Part shown: piece by piece, positions 1-7,323 of the stretch
How positions within the stretch are numbered: position 1 is the stretch's first letter
Layout of the letters: each line of letters starts with the position of its first letter
DNA from: Ventricola sp051883735
Lineage (GTDB): Bacteria > Bacillota > Clostridia > Christensenellales > Aristaeellaceae
Direction of reading: 5' to 3'
Assembly: GCA_051883735.1 (NCBI GenBank)
Contig: JBJEUH010000084.1
Location: forward strand, 1-24,902
Length of the DNA: 24,902 bases
The notes under the pieces: model-generated
Databases searched by the model: none
Seen by the model: only the letters and a program-made list of their open reading frames with translations
What the model was told of the DNA's origin: nothing
Position numbers and translations under genes: made by a program

Positions 1-343
1 CCTGGAAGGAGTCGGTGCCCATCAGGCTCTGGGGCACGTTGCCGGTGATGAAGACGACCGGGCTTGAGTCCATGTAGGCCGTCGCAATCGGCGTCACCAG
101 GTTCGTCGCGCCGGGGCCGCTGGTGGCCAGGCACACGCCGGTCTTTCCGCTGGCGCGCGCATAGCCGTCGGCCGCGTGGCCGGCATGCTGCTCATGCGCG
201 GTCAGGACGTGGTTGATCCTGTCGGCGCGCTTGTACAGCTCGTCGTAAATCGGCAGCACGGCGCCGCCCGGAAAGCCGAACACCGTGCCCACTTCCTGCT
301 CGATCAGACATTCGATCAGGATGGCCGCTCCGTTGAGTTTCAT
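1..343 (-). CDS. ilvB: Acetolactate synthase large subunit, N-terminal part (truncated by window edge)
   Basis: The first 114 codons of a thiamine-diphosphate enzyme that condenses pyruvate with pyruvate or 2-ketobutyrate, the first common step of branched-chain amino acid synthesis. The protein opens MKLNGAAILIECL, followed by the family signatures VFGFPGGAVLPIYDEL, then HEQHAGHAADGYARA with the Glu that activates the cofactor, then ATSGPGATNLVTPIATA. ATG at 343 is supported by an AGAGGAG ribosome binding site at 356-362. The gene continues off the left edge. Its own promoter and a T-box leader lie upstream, so it is controlled separately from the membrane-protein genes before it. Other TPP enzymes of the family (oxalyl-CoA decarboxylase, glyoxylate carboligase) are possible from a fragment, but a T-box strongly favours the biosynthetic enzyme. 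Confidence 0.93.
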   Translation of the reverse strand, partial: MKLNGAAILIECLIEQEVGTVFGFPGGAVLPIYDELYKRADRINHVLTAHEQHAGHAADGYARASGKTGVCLATSGPGATNLVTPIATAYMDSSPVVFITGNVPQSLMGTDSFQ

Positions 344-395
344 CCGCTCATCCGCTCCTCTGCGAAATACCCGGCCTTTGGCCGGTCGATCCTAT

Positions 396-433
396 AAAAA
401 CAGCCTTCCTCCCTCGTTTAGGGCGAAAGGCTG
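396..433 (-). terminator. T-box intrinsic terminator
   Basis: On the minus strand CAGCCTT (433-427) pairs with AAGGCTG (407-401), followed by TTTTT (400-396). It overlaps the downstream side of the T-box sequence, giving the usual terminator/antiterminator switch. Confidence 0.88.
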
Positions 434-658
434 TTTCGCGGTACCACCTAAATTCCGTGCCTGCGCACGCTCATCGGGCACATGTGAATGCCCTCTCCCC
501 TGTAACGGTGGGCCTCCGGCCAGCCTACTTGATCGTTCATCGTTCAGCTGACAGCTCCGAGGCGACAAGCCCGCGCTTCTTTCGCAGGAGCCTTCCACCA
601 TCGCTCCCTCGCTTGGCGCTTCCCTGCGGGCCCTTCCTCTTCATCGCGGAAAGTATGT
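396..658 (-). promoter_or_regulatory. T-box riboswitch leader of ilvB
   Basis: The minus-strand leader contains the T-box hallmark TTTAGGTGGTACCGCG (437-452 region), which pairs with the uncharged acceptor end of tRNA. It is followed at once by an intrinsic terminator. The bases that form the terminator 5' arm can instead join the antiterminator. Upstream lies a GC-rich stem I region (about 540-640) and a linker with AAGTAGG...CCGTTA, as in other T-boxes. The ilvB context implies sensing of Ile, Val or Leu tRNA. I could not fix the specifier codon by eye; GTC, CTC, CTT and CTG triplets all occur in the likely loop. A small perfect hairpin (371-385, CCGGCC/GGCCGG) sits between the terminator and the ilvB ribosome binding site. 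Confidence 0.9.
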
Positions 659-664
659 GCGACT

Positions 665-693
665 ATATTATCACGACGGCCATTTCATGTCAA
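665..693 (-). promoter_or_regulatory. Sigma-A promoter for the T-box/ilvB transcript
   Basis: Exact -35 TTGACA (693-688), 17-bp spacer, -10 TAATAT (670-665) on the minus strand. The predicted start is near 658, just ahead of the T-box stem I. Confidence 0.85.
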
Positions 694-707
694 GCGTTTT
701 TCCGGCA

Positions 708-752
708 AAAAGTGAGCAATTTTGCACGTTATGGTGAATGCTTTTCACTTTT
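708..752 (-). terminator. Possible terminator of the four-gene membrane-protein operon
   Basis: AAAAGTGA (752-745) can pair with TCACTTTT (715-708), running into a T-rich tract, but the loop is 29 nt and the stem includes the stop codon of the preceding gene. It is the only candidate between that gene and the ilvB promoter. Confidence 0.35.
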
Positions 753-2967
753 CGATCCCCGGATCACGATTTCCGCTCACATCTGCGGCTGTCTGCTCGC
801 CCGCCGCACGGGCCTTCCGGCGCCTGTGCAGGCACAGGCCGATCAGCGCAGCCAGCGTGAGAAGCGACACCGCGTCCGCAACTCTCCAGATGGGCTCGCC
901 CGCAAACCAGACCGTGAGCGTGCCGCTCGTCCCCGCGGGCACGGCGACGGTCAGCCGGTTGTTTTCGCCCAGCGTCCAGGCGACGTCCTCGCCGTCCAGC
1001 TGCGCCCGGTAGCCCCTGAAGCCGAACAGCGGCAGCGCGATCTGCGCGTCCGTCTTGGCGTCGATCTGCGCGCTGATGTGCGCGCTCTCCTTTTCGTAGG
1101 CCGTGATGGTCACGTCGCCCTGCGTGTGCACGCTGCGGTCCGTCGTCGCCGCCAAATCCGTGCCCGGCAGGTTGTATTCCGGGTAGGTGGAATTGGCATA
1201 GCCGCCCTGCCCGAACTCCACATAGTCGAAGTTGAAGGTCTGGTCGGTATACGACGGCAGGCCGGCGATCACCGCGACGACCAGCACGGCGATGACCAGC
1301 CGCTCCTTTTGCTGTCCGTCAAACACCCGCAGATAGCCGTATGCACCCGTCAGCGCCGCGAAGAAGCAGGCGAGCATCATCAGCCGGAACGGGAACTGAA
1401 TGAACGACGCCAGACCGCCGGTGAGCTTGTTCAGATGCGCCCAGGGGAACGCCGTGGTGGACATGAACGCGAAGAGCGCCGCCCAGGCGAAGGCCAGCTG
1501 CGCGTCGCGCGTGCGCGCATCGCGCCTGTGCGTCACCGCGCTGTACAGCGTGAGCATCATGCCGATGATCAGCGGCAGGCCCATTTCGATCGCCATGCCG
1601 TGCAGGTGCGGATCGCGCGGGTCCACGGCCATGTCGCCCGTGCCCAGCAGGAACAGCTGCGCCGGGGCCATCGCCTCGGACATGAACGTCTGCAGCACCT
1701 GCGCGCCCACGCCGTCCGCGTTGTACTGGATGAACGGCGCCAGCTCATAGGCGCACAGCAGCGCCGTGCACGCGCACGCGGCCATCAGCGCGCCCAGACG
1801 GCGCTCCCGGATCAGCCGCACAGCGCCCCAAACGCACATGCAGGCGGCGCACAGCGCGCACATCAGCGTCGCCAGCATGTGACTGAGGAAGATGCCCGCC
1901 GCGCTGAAGACCAGCAGCGGCCAGCGGCGCTTGTCGCCGTAGAGGATTTCCCACAGGCCCAGCACGAACAGCGGCAGCAGGCTCATGGCCGTCGCCTCGC
2001 CGATCGCCCCGCGGATGTACACGTCCGTGAAGCGGTAGATCGCCAGCGTGTAGAGCACGCAGGCGCAGGTCGCCATCCACTTGTCCCCATAGATCCGCTT
2101 TGCGCAGATGTACATCGCCGCCGCCGCCAGGATGTTCAGCGCGATGCAGTACACGTTGAGCACGTACTGAATCGACGCGCCCGCCATCATCAGCAGCGCG
2201 CAGGGGTAGAGCAGCAGGTCGGGATAGAGCACCGACGTCACCGCGCCGTAGCCGTTGTAGGAATACGCGCCCAGGCGCACCGGGAACTGGCCCATTTTGA
2301 GGCCGTCCGCGAGGTTGCAGATGCGCGCGATGTGAAACGGCGTGTCATAGACCAGATTGAGGTTCTCCTTGAGCGACGGCGTGCTGGCGTAGATGACCGC
2401 CATGGCCACGAGCACCAGCCTGCCCCGGCGCTCCGCCGTCAGGGTTCCCCTCTGCCAGAGCACCCACAGCACGCACAGCCCCAGCGCTGCAAAGGCGAAC
2501 GTGAACGCGTCGTCCCTGTAAAACGGGGTATACAGCCGTCCGTCCAGCACGCTCAGCGAGGTGCCGTTTTCAAAGACGAACCCGATGTTCACGTCGTCCG
2601 CGTCGTCCAGGATTTCAAAGACGAGCTCGTCCTGATAGCCGTCCGCCCGGATCACCGCCTCGCGCGGCTCGATCCGCGCGCCGTTGGCGCTGGTGATGCG
2701 CACGCGGTTGTCCGCGTCCGTCTGTGCAATCCATTTGAAGCGGTAGGTGCCCGCCGGCAGGTCGAAGCCCGGGCCGCCGTTCATCACGCCGTAGCCGTCC
2801 CCGCGCTCCAGGCTCCATGTCGTGCCATGGCTGAACGAGAGCAGTCCCTCCGTCATGTTCACCCAGGTCTTCTGCTTCTGGCCCAGGCCCAGCGCGAACA
2901 CCAGCGCGACCAGCAGCGCCGCCAGCGCGACCGGTCCCCAGCGTCTGAGCTTTCCGTCAGCCCTCAT
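745..2967 (-). CDS. PTPS-related/YfhO-like polytopic membrane protein, paralogue 4 of 4
   Basis: About 740 residues. Residues 11-30 form a membrane anchor, and 31-152 an outside beta-rich domain with the shared block GVMNGGPGFDLPAGTYR. A multi-pass core then starts near 154. The loop after the next segment holds DTPFH (208-212), then NLADGLKMGQFPVR and NGYGAVTSVLYPD, typical of GT-C-like 'PTPS-related' membrane proteins. A C-terminal outside beta domain (LGENNRLTVAVPAGTSG) and a final membrane helix with an RRRK tail close it. ATG at 2967 is chosen over an earlier in-frame start at 3033 because AAGGAG lies 6-7 nt upstream inside the end of the previous gene. The 11-nt overlap suggests translational coupling. 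It is probably an envelope glycan or lipid-linked sugar enzyme; substrate unknown. Confidence 0.85.
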   Translation of the reverse strand: MRADGKLRRWGPVALAALLVALVFALGLGQKQKTWVNMTEGLLSFSHGTTWSLERGDGYGVMNGGPGFDLPAGTYRFKWIAQTDADNRVRITSANGARIEPREAVIRADGYQDELVFEILDDADDVNIGFVFENGTSLSVLDGRLYTPFYRDDAFTFAFAALGLCVLWVLWQRGTLTAERRGRLVLVAMAVIYASTPSLKENLNLVYDTPFHIARICNLADGLKMGQFPVRLGAYSYNGYGAVTSVLYPDLLLYPCALLMMAGASIQYVLNVYCIALNILAAAAMYICAKRIYGDKWMATCACVLYTLAIYRFTDVYIRGAIGEATAMSLLPLFVLGLWEILYGDKRRWPLLVFSAAGIFLSHMLATLMCALCAACMCVWGAVRLIRERRLGALMAACACTALLCAYELAPFIQYNADGVGAQVLQTFMSEAMAPAQLFLLGTGDMAVDPRDPHLHGMAIEMGLPLIIGMMLTLYSAVTHRRDARTRDAQLAFAWAALFAFMSTTAFPWAHLNKLTGGLASFIQFPFRLMMLACFFAALTGAYGYLRVFDGQQKERLVIAVLVVAVIAGLPSYTDQTFNFDYVEFGQGGYANSTYPEYNLPGTDLAATTDRSVHTQGDVTITAYEKESAHISAQIDAKTDAQIALPLFGFRGYRAQLDGEDVAWTLGENNRLTVAVPAGTSGTLTVWFAGEPIWRVADAVSLLTLAALIGLCLHRRRKARAAGEQTAADVSGNRDPGIEK

Positions 2968-5155
2968 CGCCCTTCTCCTTTCGTGCGCCGCGTCTGCGCG
3001 CCGCCTGCGCGAGCAGCCCCAGCAGCGTGACAAGCGATACCGCCTCCGCGATGCGCCAGCTCATCTTTCCCGCGAACCACACGCGCAGTTCGCCCCGCGT
3101 GCCCGCAGGCAGGGTCACCGTCAGGCGGTTGTTTTCGCCCAGGCCGGTCTCCATCCTCTGTCCGTCCACCTCCGCGCGGTAGCCGTCGTAGCCAAAGACC
3201 GGCAGGGTGATGACCGCATCCGTCTGCGCATTCACCTGCGCGGTCATTCTCGTGCCCGCCTTGCGGTAATCCGTCAGCTCCGCCTCGCCAGCGAGCGCCA
3301 CGCTCTGGTCCTTCGTCGCGCCCGGATCGCTTCCGGGCATGGTGTACTCCAGATAGCTGCCCGTGATGACGTTCGTGTAGCTCTTGAAGCGGATGTTCGG
3401 GTCGTCATAGCGCAGCCCGAATTCCGGCGGCTTTTCATCCTGAACGGCGTATCCGCCGATCTGGCCATAGACGCCCGTCACGCACAGCACCAGCGTGAGC
3501 AGCGCAGCCAGCTCCCCGTGCGCCGTTCCCTTCGCCAGGCACGCCGCGCCGTAGCCGCCCGCCAGCGAAAGAAAGAGCTCAGCGAACATGAGCAGCCGCG
3601 AGGGGAACTGCAGATAGTTGATCAGCCCGCGCGTCAGGCGCTCCAGCTGCGCCCACGGGAACAGCTCCGTCGCCATCAGCGCGGCCGCCGCGCCCGCCAG
3701 CGCAAAGCCCAGCGCCGCGCGCTTGCCCGCGCCCTCTGCGCGTCCCGTCAGCGCCGCATAGAGCAGCGCCGCGAGGCCGAGCAGCAGCATGCAGCCGACG
3801 CCCTTGGCCGCATTCGCCTGCGTGACAAACAGCTCCATCACCTGCATCGCGCTCTCGCTGCACGAGGTCATCAGCGTGCCGCTGTCGCCGATGCCCTGCA
3901 GGCTGTAATCCAGCATCGGCACGAGCAGGAACAGGTTGACCAGCACGGCGGCAGCCGTCGCCTTGAGAATCGCCGCCAAGCGTCTCTCGCGGACGATCCT
4001 TCCGATATTGAGCGCGCAGACTGCCACGGCCAGCGCCGCGCACAGCGCCGTTGTCAGCATGTGGCTCATGAACACCAGCGTCGCCCCAAGCGTCAGGGTG
4101 CGCCAGCGCTTCGCGTCGCCGAAGACGGCCTCCCACAGGCCCAGCACAAACAGCGGCAGCATCGCCATCGCCGTGTACTCGCCCAGCGCGTCGCGGACAT
4201 AGACGTCCATCAGCCTGTAGCTGGCGAGCGTGTAGAGGATCGAGGCGCAGGTGCCCGCCGTCCTGCTGCCGAAGATGCGCCTGCCGCATGCGTACATCGC
4301 CGCCGCCGTCACCGCGTTCATGGCGATGATGTACGTCCGCACGGCGCACTGCACCGTCGCGCCCGTGCGCATCATCAGCGCCGGGAAAAGCAGGAAGACG
4401 TCCGGATAGAAGATGGATACCGCCGACCCGTAGCCGTTGTAGCCGTAGCCGCCCATGCGCACCGGAAACTGCCCGCTGCCCAGCGCGTCCGCCACATTGT
4501 ACAGGCGCATCTGGTGGAACAGCGTGTCGTGCCCGCCGTAGAGGCAATTCCGCAGCGCCGGCACGGACGCCATCAGCACCGCCGCGCCCATCAGCAGCAG
4601 CCTGCCAGGAGCCCCGTCCTTCAGCACGCCCCGCAGATAAAGCACATACAGCGCGCAGCACAGCAGCGCGATCAGCGTCAGCGTCCAGGTGCCGTCCGTC
4701 CGGTCCAGCATCACCAGGTCTATGCCATGGATCTGCAGATAGGTGCCCTGCTGAAAGTCGATCTGCAGCTCCAGATCGCGCGCGTCCTCCTTCAGCTCAA
4801 ACCACAGCGTGTTATTCCAGCTCTGCGCGGGCAGCGCCAGCTCCGCAGGCTCCGCCTTCGCGCCGTTGCTGCTCACGATGCGCAGCGCATTGTCCCCGTC
4901 GGAGGCAATCGTCACGTTCAGCTTGTAGCGTCCCGCCGGCAGCGTGAAGCCCGGCCCGCCGTTGAGCACGCCGTAGCTGTCGCCCCCGGCGAGGGAATAG
5001 CTCTTGTTGCCGCCCCGGTAGAAGGTCAGGCCGTCCTTTTCCAAATCGGTGATGGCCATCTCGCCCCGTCCGATGCCCAGTCCCCAGCACAGCGCGATCA
5101 GCGCCGCGCACAGCACGACCGCCCAAAGCGCCCTGCTCTTCCTTCTCACGCTCAC
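2957..5155 (-). CDS. PTPS-related/YfhO-like polytopic membrane protein, paralogue 3 of 4
   Basis: 732 residues with the same plan as its neighbours. There is one N-terminal membrane helix (about 11-29) and an outside beta domain with GVLNGGPGFTLPAGRYK. The multi-pass core carries DTLFH (210-214) and NVADALGSGQFPVRMG in the first large outside loop, and the C-terminal beta domain carries GLGENNRLTVTLPAGTRG. The start is GTG at 5155; the GTGA overlaps the TGA of the upstream gene, and GGAGG lies about 8 nt before it. The C-terminal part is especially close to paralogue 2 (AGKMSWRIAEAVSL versus AGKTSWRIAEAVSL). That suggests recent duplication or gene conversion. Role inferred only as envelope glycan handling. 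Confidence 0.85.
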   Translation of the reverse strand: MSVRRKSRALWAVVLCAALIALCWGLGIGRGEMAITDLEKDGLTFYRGGNKSYSLAGGDSYGVLNGGPGFTLPAGRYKLNVTIASDGDNALRIVSSNGAKAEPAELALPAQSWNNTLWFELKEDARDLELQIDFQQGTYLQIHGIDLVMLDRTDGTWTLTLIALLCCALYVLYLRGVLKDGAPGRLLLMGAAVLMASVPALRNCLYGGHDTLFHQMRLYNVADALGSGQFPVRMGGYGYNGYGSAVSIFYPDVFLLFPALMMRTGATVQCAVRTYIIAMNAVTAAAMYACGRRIFGSRTAGTCASILYTLASYRLMDVYVRDALGEYTAMAMLPLFVLGLWEAVFGDAKRWRTLTLGATLVFMSHMLTTALCAALAVAVCALNIGRIVRERRLAAILKATAAAVLVNLFLLVPMLDYSLQGIGDSGTLMTSCSESAMQVMELFVTQANAAKGVGCMLLLGLAALLYAALTGRAEGAGKRAALGFALAGAAAALMATELFPWAQLERLTRGLINYLQFPSRLLMFAELFLSLAGGYGAACLAKGTAHGELAALLTLVLCVTGVYGQIGGYAVQDEKPPEFGLRYDDPNIRFKSYTNVITGSYLEYTMPGSDPGATKDQSVALAGEAELTDYRKAGTRMTAQVNAQTDAVITLPVFGYDGYRAEVDGQRMETGLGENNRLTVTLPAGTRGELRVWFAGKMSWRIAEAVSLVTLLGLLAQAARRRGARKEKGDEG

Positions 5156-7323
5156 CGCGCCGCCCTCCGTTCACGCCTTCTTCTCACGCACAGCGCGGCG
5201 CACAACAGCGCCGCCGCAAGCGACACGGCCTCCGCAATCCGCCAGCTCGTCTTCCCCGCGAACCACACGCGCAGAGCGCCCTGCGTGCCCGCCGGCAGCT
5301 GCACCGTCAGGCGGTTGTTTTCGCCCAGGCCGGTCTCCAGCTCCTGCCCGTCCACCGCCGCGCGGTAGCCGTCGTAGCCAAACAGCGGCAGGGAAAGCGT
5401 CGTGTCCGTCCTCGCGTCCACCTGCGCGGTGATCGTCGTGCTCTCCTTCCGGTAGGCCGTCACCTCCGCGTCGCCGTCCACCAGCACGCTCTGCTCCATC
5501 GTCGGCGCCGTCCGCGTGCCGGGAATCGTATACTCGGTGTATTGCAGGTTCGGGCTTACCGTCTCGCCGAAATCGATGTATTCCGGGTTGCGCGCCTCGT
5601 CGGTCAGCGTCGGCAGCGCGCACAGCGCCGCCACGGCCAGCACAGCCGCCGCCATCTGCTCGCCGTGCCCGCGCGAGAACCGCGCGCAGCCGTGGCCGCC
5701 CGCAAGCGCCAGCAGCACCGCCGTCATCATCAGAAAACGCCACGGGAACTGCAGATAATCCGACAGCCCGCGCGTCAGCACGCGCACATGCCCCCAGGGG
5801 AACAGCGTCGTCGCCATGAACGCAAACGCCGCGCCCGCCGCCGTCAGCAGCACGGCCAGGCTGTTCTTGCCGTCCTTCCTCCCCGCCGTCGCCGCGCCGT
5901 ACAGCGCCAGCGCCGCGCCCATCAGCAGGGGCAGCCCGATCTCCAGAGCGAACGTCGAGAGCGTCCTGTCCCTGGGGTCCAGGCTCAGCTCGCCCGCGCC
6001 CAGCAGGAACAGCTGCGCCGGGGAGATCGCATAGAACGCAGGGTCCTTCGCCAGCTCCTGCGCGCCGATGCCCTGCATGCTGTACATCACAAGCGGCACG
6101 AGCTGGAACGCGCACAGCGCGCCCGCCAGCGCGGCGGCCTTGAGCATCGCGCCCAGCCTGCGCTCGCGCACGATCCTCACGATGAACAGCACGCACATGC
6201 CCGCCGCCGCCAGCGCGCAGATCAGCGTAGAGAGCACATGGGACAGCGCGATGCACGCCGCGCTCACGCCCAGCAGCGGCCAGCTGCGCTTCTCGCCCAG
6301 CACGACCTCGTACAGCCCCAGCAGGAACAGCGGCAGGAAGACCATCGCCGTCATCTCGCCGAATGCATAGCGCGTGAACACGTCGGAGATGCGGTAAATC
6401 GACAGCGTGTAGAGGATCGAGGCGCATACCGCCGCCCAGCCGTCCCCACACATCCGCCTGGCCGCAGCGTACATGGCCCATGCGGACGCCGCGTTCACCG
6501 CGATGAAGTACACGTTCACCGCATACTGAAGCGACGCGCCCCAGTTCATCAGCAGCGCCGGGCCGTAGAGGAAGAGGTCCGGATAGAACACCGACGTGAT
6601 CGCGCCGTAGCCGTTATAGGAGAAGCCGCCGATGCGCACCGGGAGCTGGCCCGCCGCCAGCCCGTCCGCCAGGTTGCACAGGCGCACCAGGTGGAACGTC
6701 GTGTCGTGGCCGATGCAGATCGTATCCTTGAACGCCGGGCCGCTGGCGATGAGCACGGCCAGGCCGATGAGGATCAGCTTGCCCCGGCGCATGGGCGTGA
6801 GGAAGCCGCGCCGGGCCGCCGTCCACAGCGCGCACAGCAAAAGGGCGATCAGCGCGAACGTGAACGCGTGATCCCGGTATTCCGGGCTGTACAGGCGCAT
6901 GTCCCTTACGTCAATGCGCGTGCCGCCCTCGAACATCACGGCGATGTCCACGCCCTGCGCGGCGTTTTGAAGCGTGAAGGTCACCTCGCCCGCCGTTTCG
7001 CCCGCGGCCAGCGGGATCTCCGCCGGCACGGCCACCGCGCCGTTCTGCGCGGTGATCACCAGCCGGTTGTCGCCGTCGCTCTCGATGGCCCACTTGAGGC
7101 GGTAGGTGCCCGCCGGCAGGTCGAGCCCCGGCCCGCCGTTCATCGCGCCGTACGCGCCGCCCGCCTGCGTGTCGCGGCTCAGTCCGCCGTCAAAGCGCAT
7201 CAGCAGGTACGGCATGTCCTCCCAGGTCTTCTGCCGGTTCAGCACGCCCGTGGCAAACACAGCCGCGATCAACAGCAGCGCAATCAGACACACGCCCCAT
7301 TCTCTGATCCGTTTTACACCCAT
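5152..7323 (-). CDS. PTPS-related/YfhO-like polytopic membrane protein, paralogue 2 of 4
   Basis: 723 residues. A membrane anchor (about 10-28) ends in ATGVLNRQKTW and is followed by an outside domain with GAMNGGPGLDLPAGTYR. The core carries DTTFH (207-211), NLADGLAAGQLPVRIGG and NGYGAITSVFYPD, then many hydrophobic helices and LFPWGHVRVLTRGLSDYLQF. The C-terminal beta domain has GLGENNRLTVQLPAGTQG and a last helix. ATG at 7323 overlaps the preceding gene by 10 nt, with AGGAGG 7-8 nt upstream. The enzyme class is inferred from the GT-C-like arrangement; no acceptor or donor can be named. Confidence 0.85.
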   Translation of the reverse strand: MGVKRIREWGVCLIALLLIAAVFATGVLNRQKTWEDMPYLLMRFDGGLSRDTQAGGAYGAMNGGPGLDLPAGTYRLKWAIESDGDNRLVITAQNGAVAVPAEIPLAAGETAGEVTFTLQNAAQGVDIAVMFEGGTRIDVRDMRLYSPEYRDHAFTFALIALLLCALWTAARRGFLTPMRRGKLILIGLAVLIASGPAFKDTICIGHDTTFHLVRLCNLADGLAAGQLPVRIGGFSYNGYGAITSVFYPDLFLYGPALLMNWGASLQYAVNVYFIAVNAASAWAMYAAARRMCGDGWAAVCASILYTLSIYRISDVFTRYAFGEMTAMVFLPLFLLGLYEVVLGEKRSWPLLGVSAACIALSHVLSTLICALAAAGMCVLFIVRIVRERRLGAMLKAAALAGALCAFQLVPLVMYSMQGIGAQELAKDPAFYAISPAQLFLLGAGELSLDPRDRTLSTFALEIGLPLLMGAALALYGAATAGRKDGKNSLAVLLTAAGAAFAFMATTLFPWGHVRVLTRGLSDYLQFPWRFLMMTAVLLALAGGHGCARFSRGHGEQMAAAVLAVAALCALPTLTDEARNPEYIDFGETVSPNLQYTEYTIPGTRTAPTMEQSVLVDGDAEVTAYRKESTTITAQVDARTDTTLSLPLFGYDGYRAAVDGQELETGLGENNRLTVQLPAGTQGALRVWFAGKTSWRIAEAVSLAAALLCAALCVRRRRERRAAR
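7238..7269. repeat. 32-nt exact direct repeat shared by paralogues 1 and 2
   Basis: The 32 nt at 7238-7269 recur without change at 9337-9368. They encode the junction between the membrane anchor and the outside domain (AVFATGVLN). Surrounding bases differ clearly. Confidence 0.85.

Noticed and set aside
457..5368. Long open plus-strand frames of about 850 codons opposite the membrane-protein genes
   Set aside because: They are rich in Arg, Ala, His and Gln with no domains, and lie antisense to clear genes in GC-rich DNA. They are codon-bias shadows.
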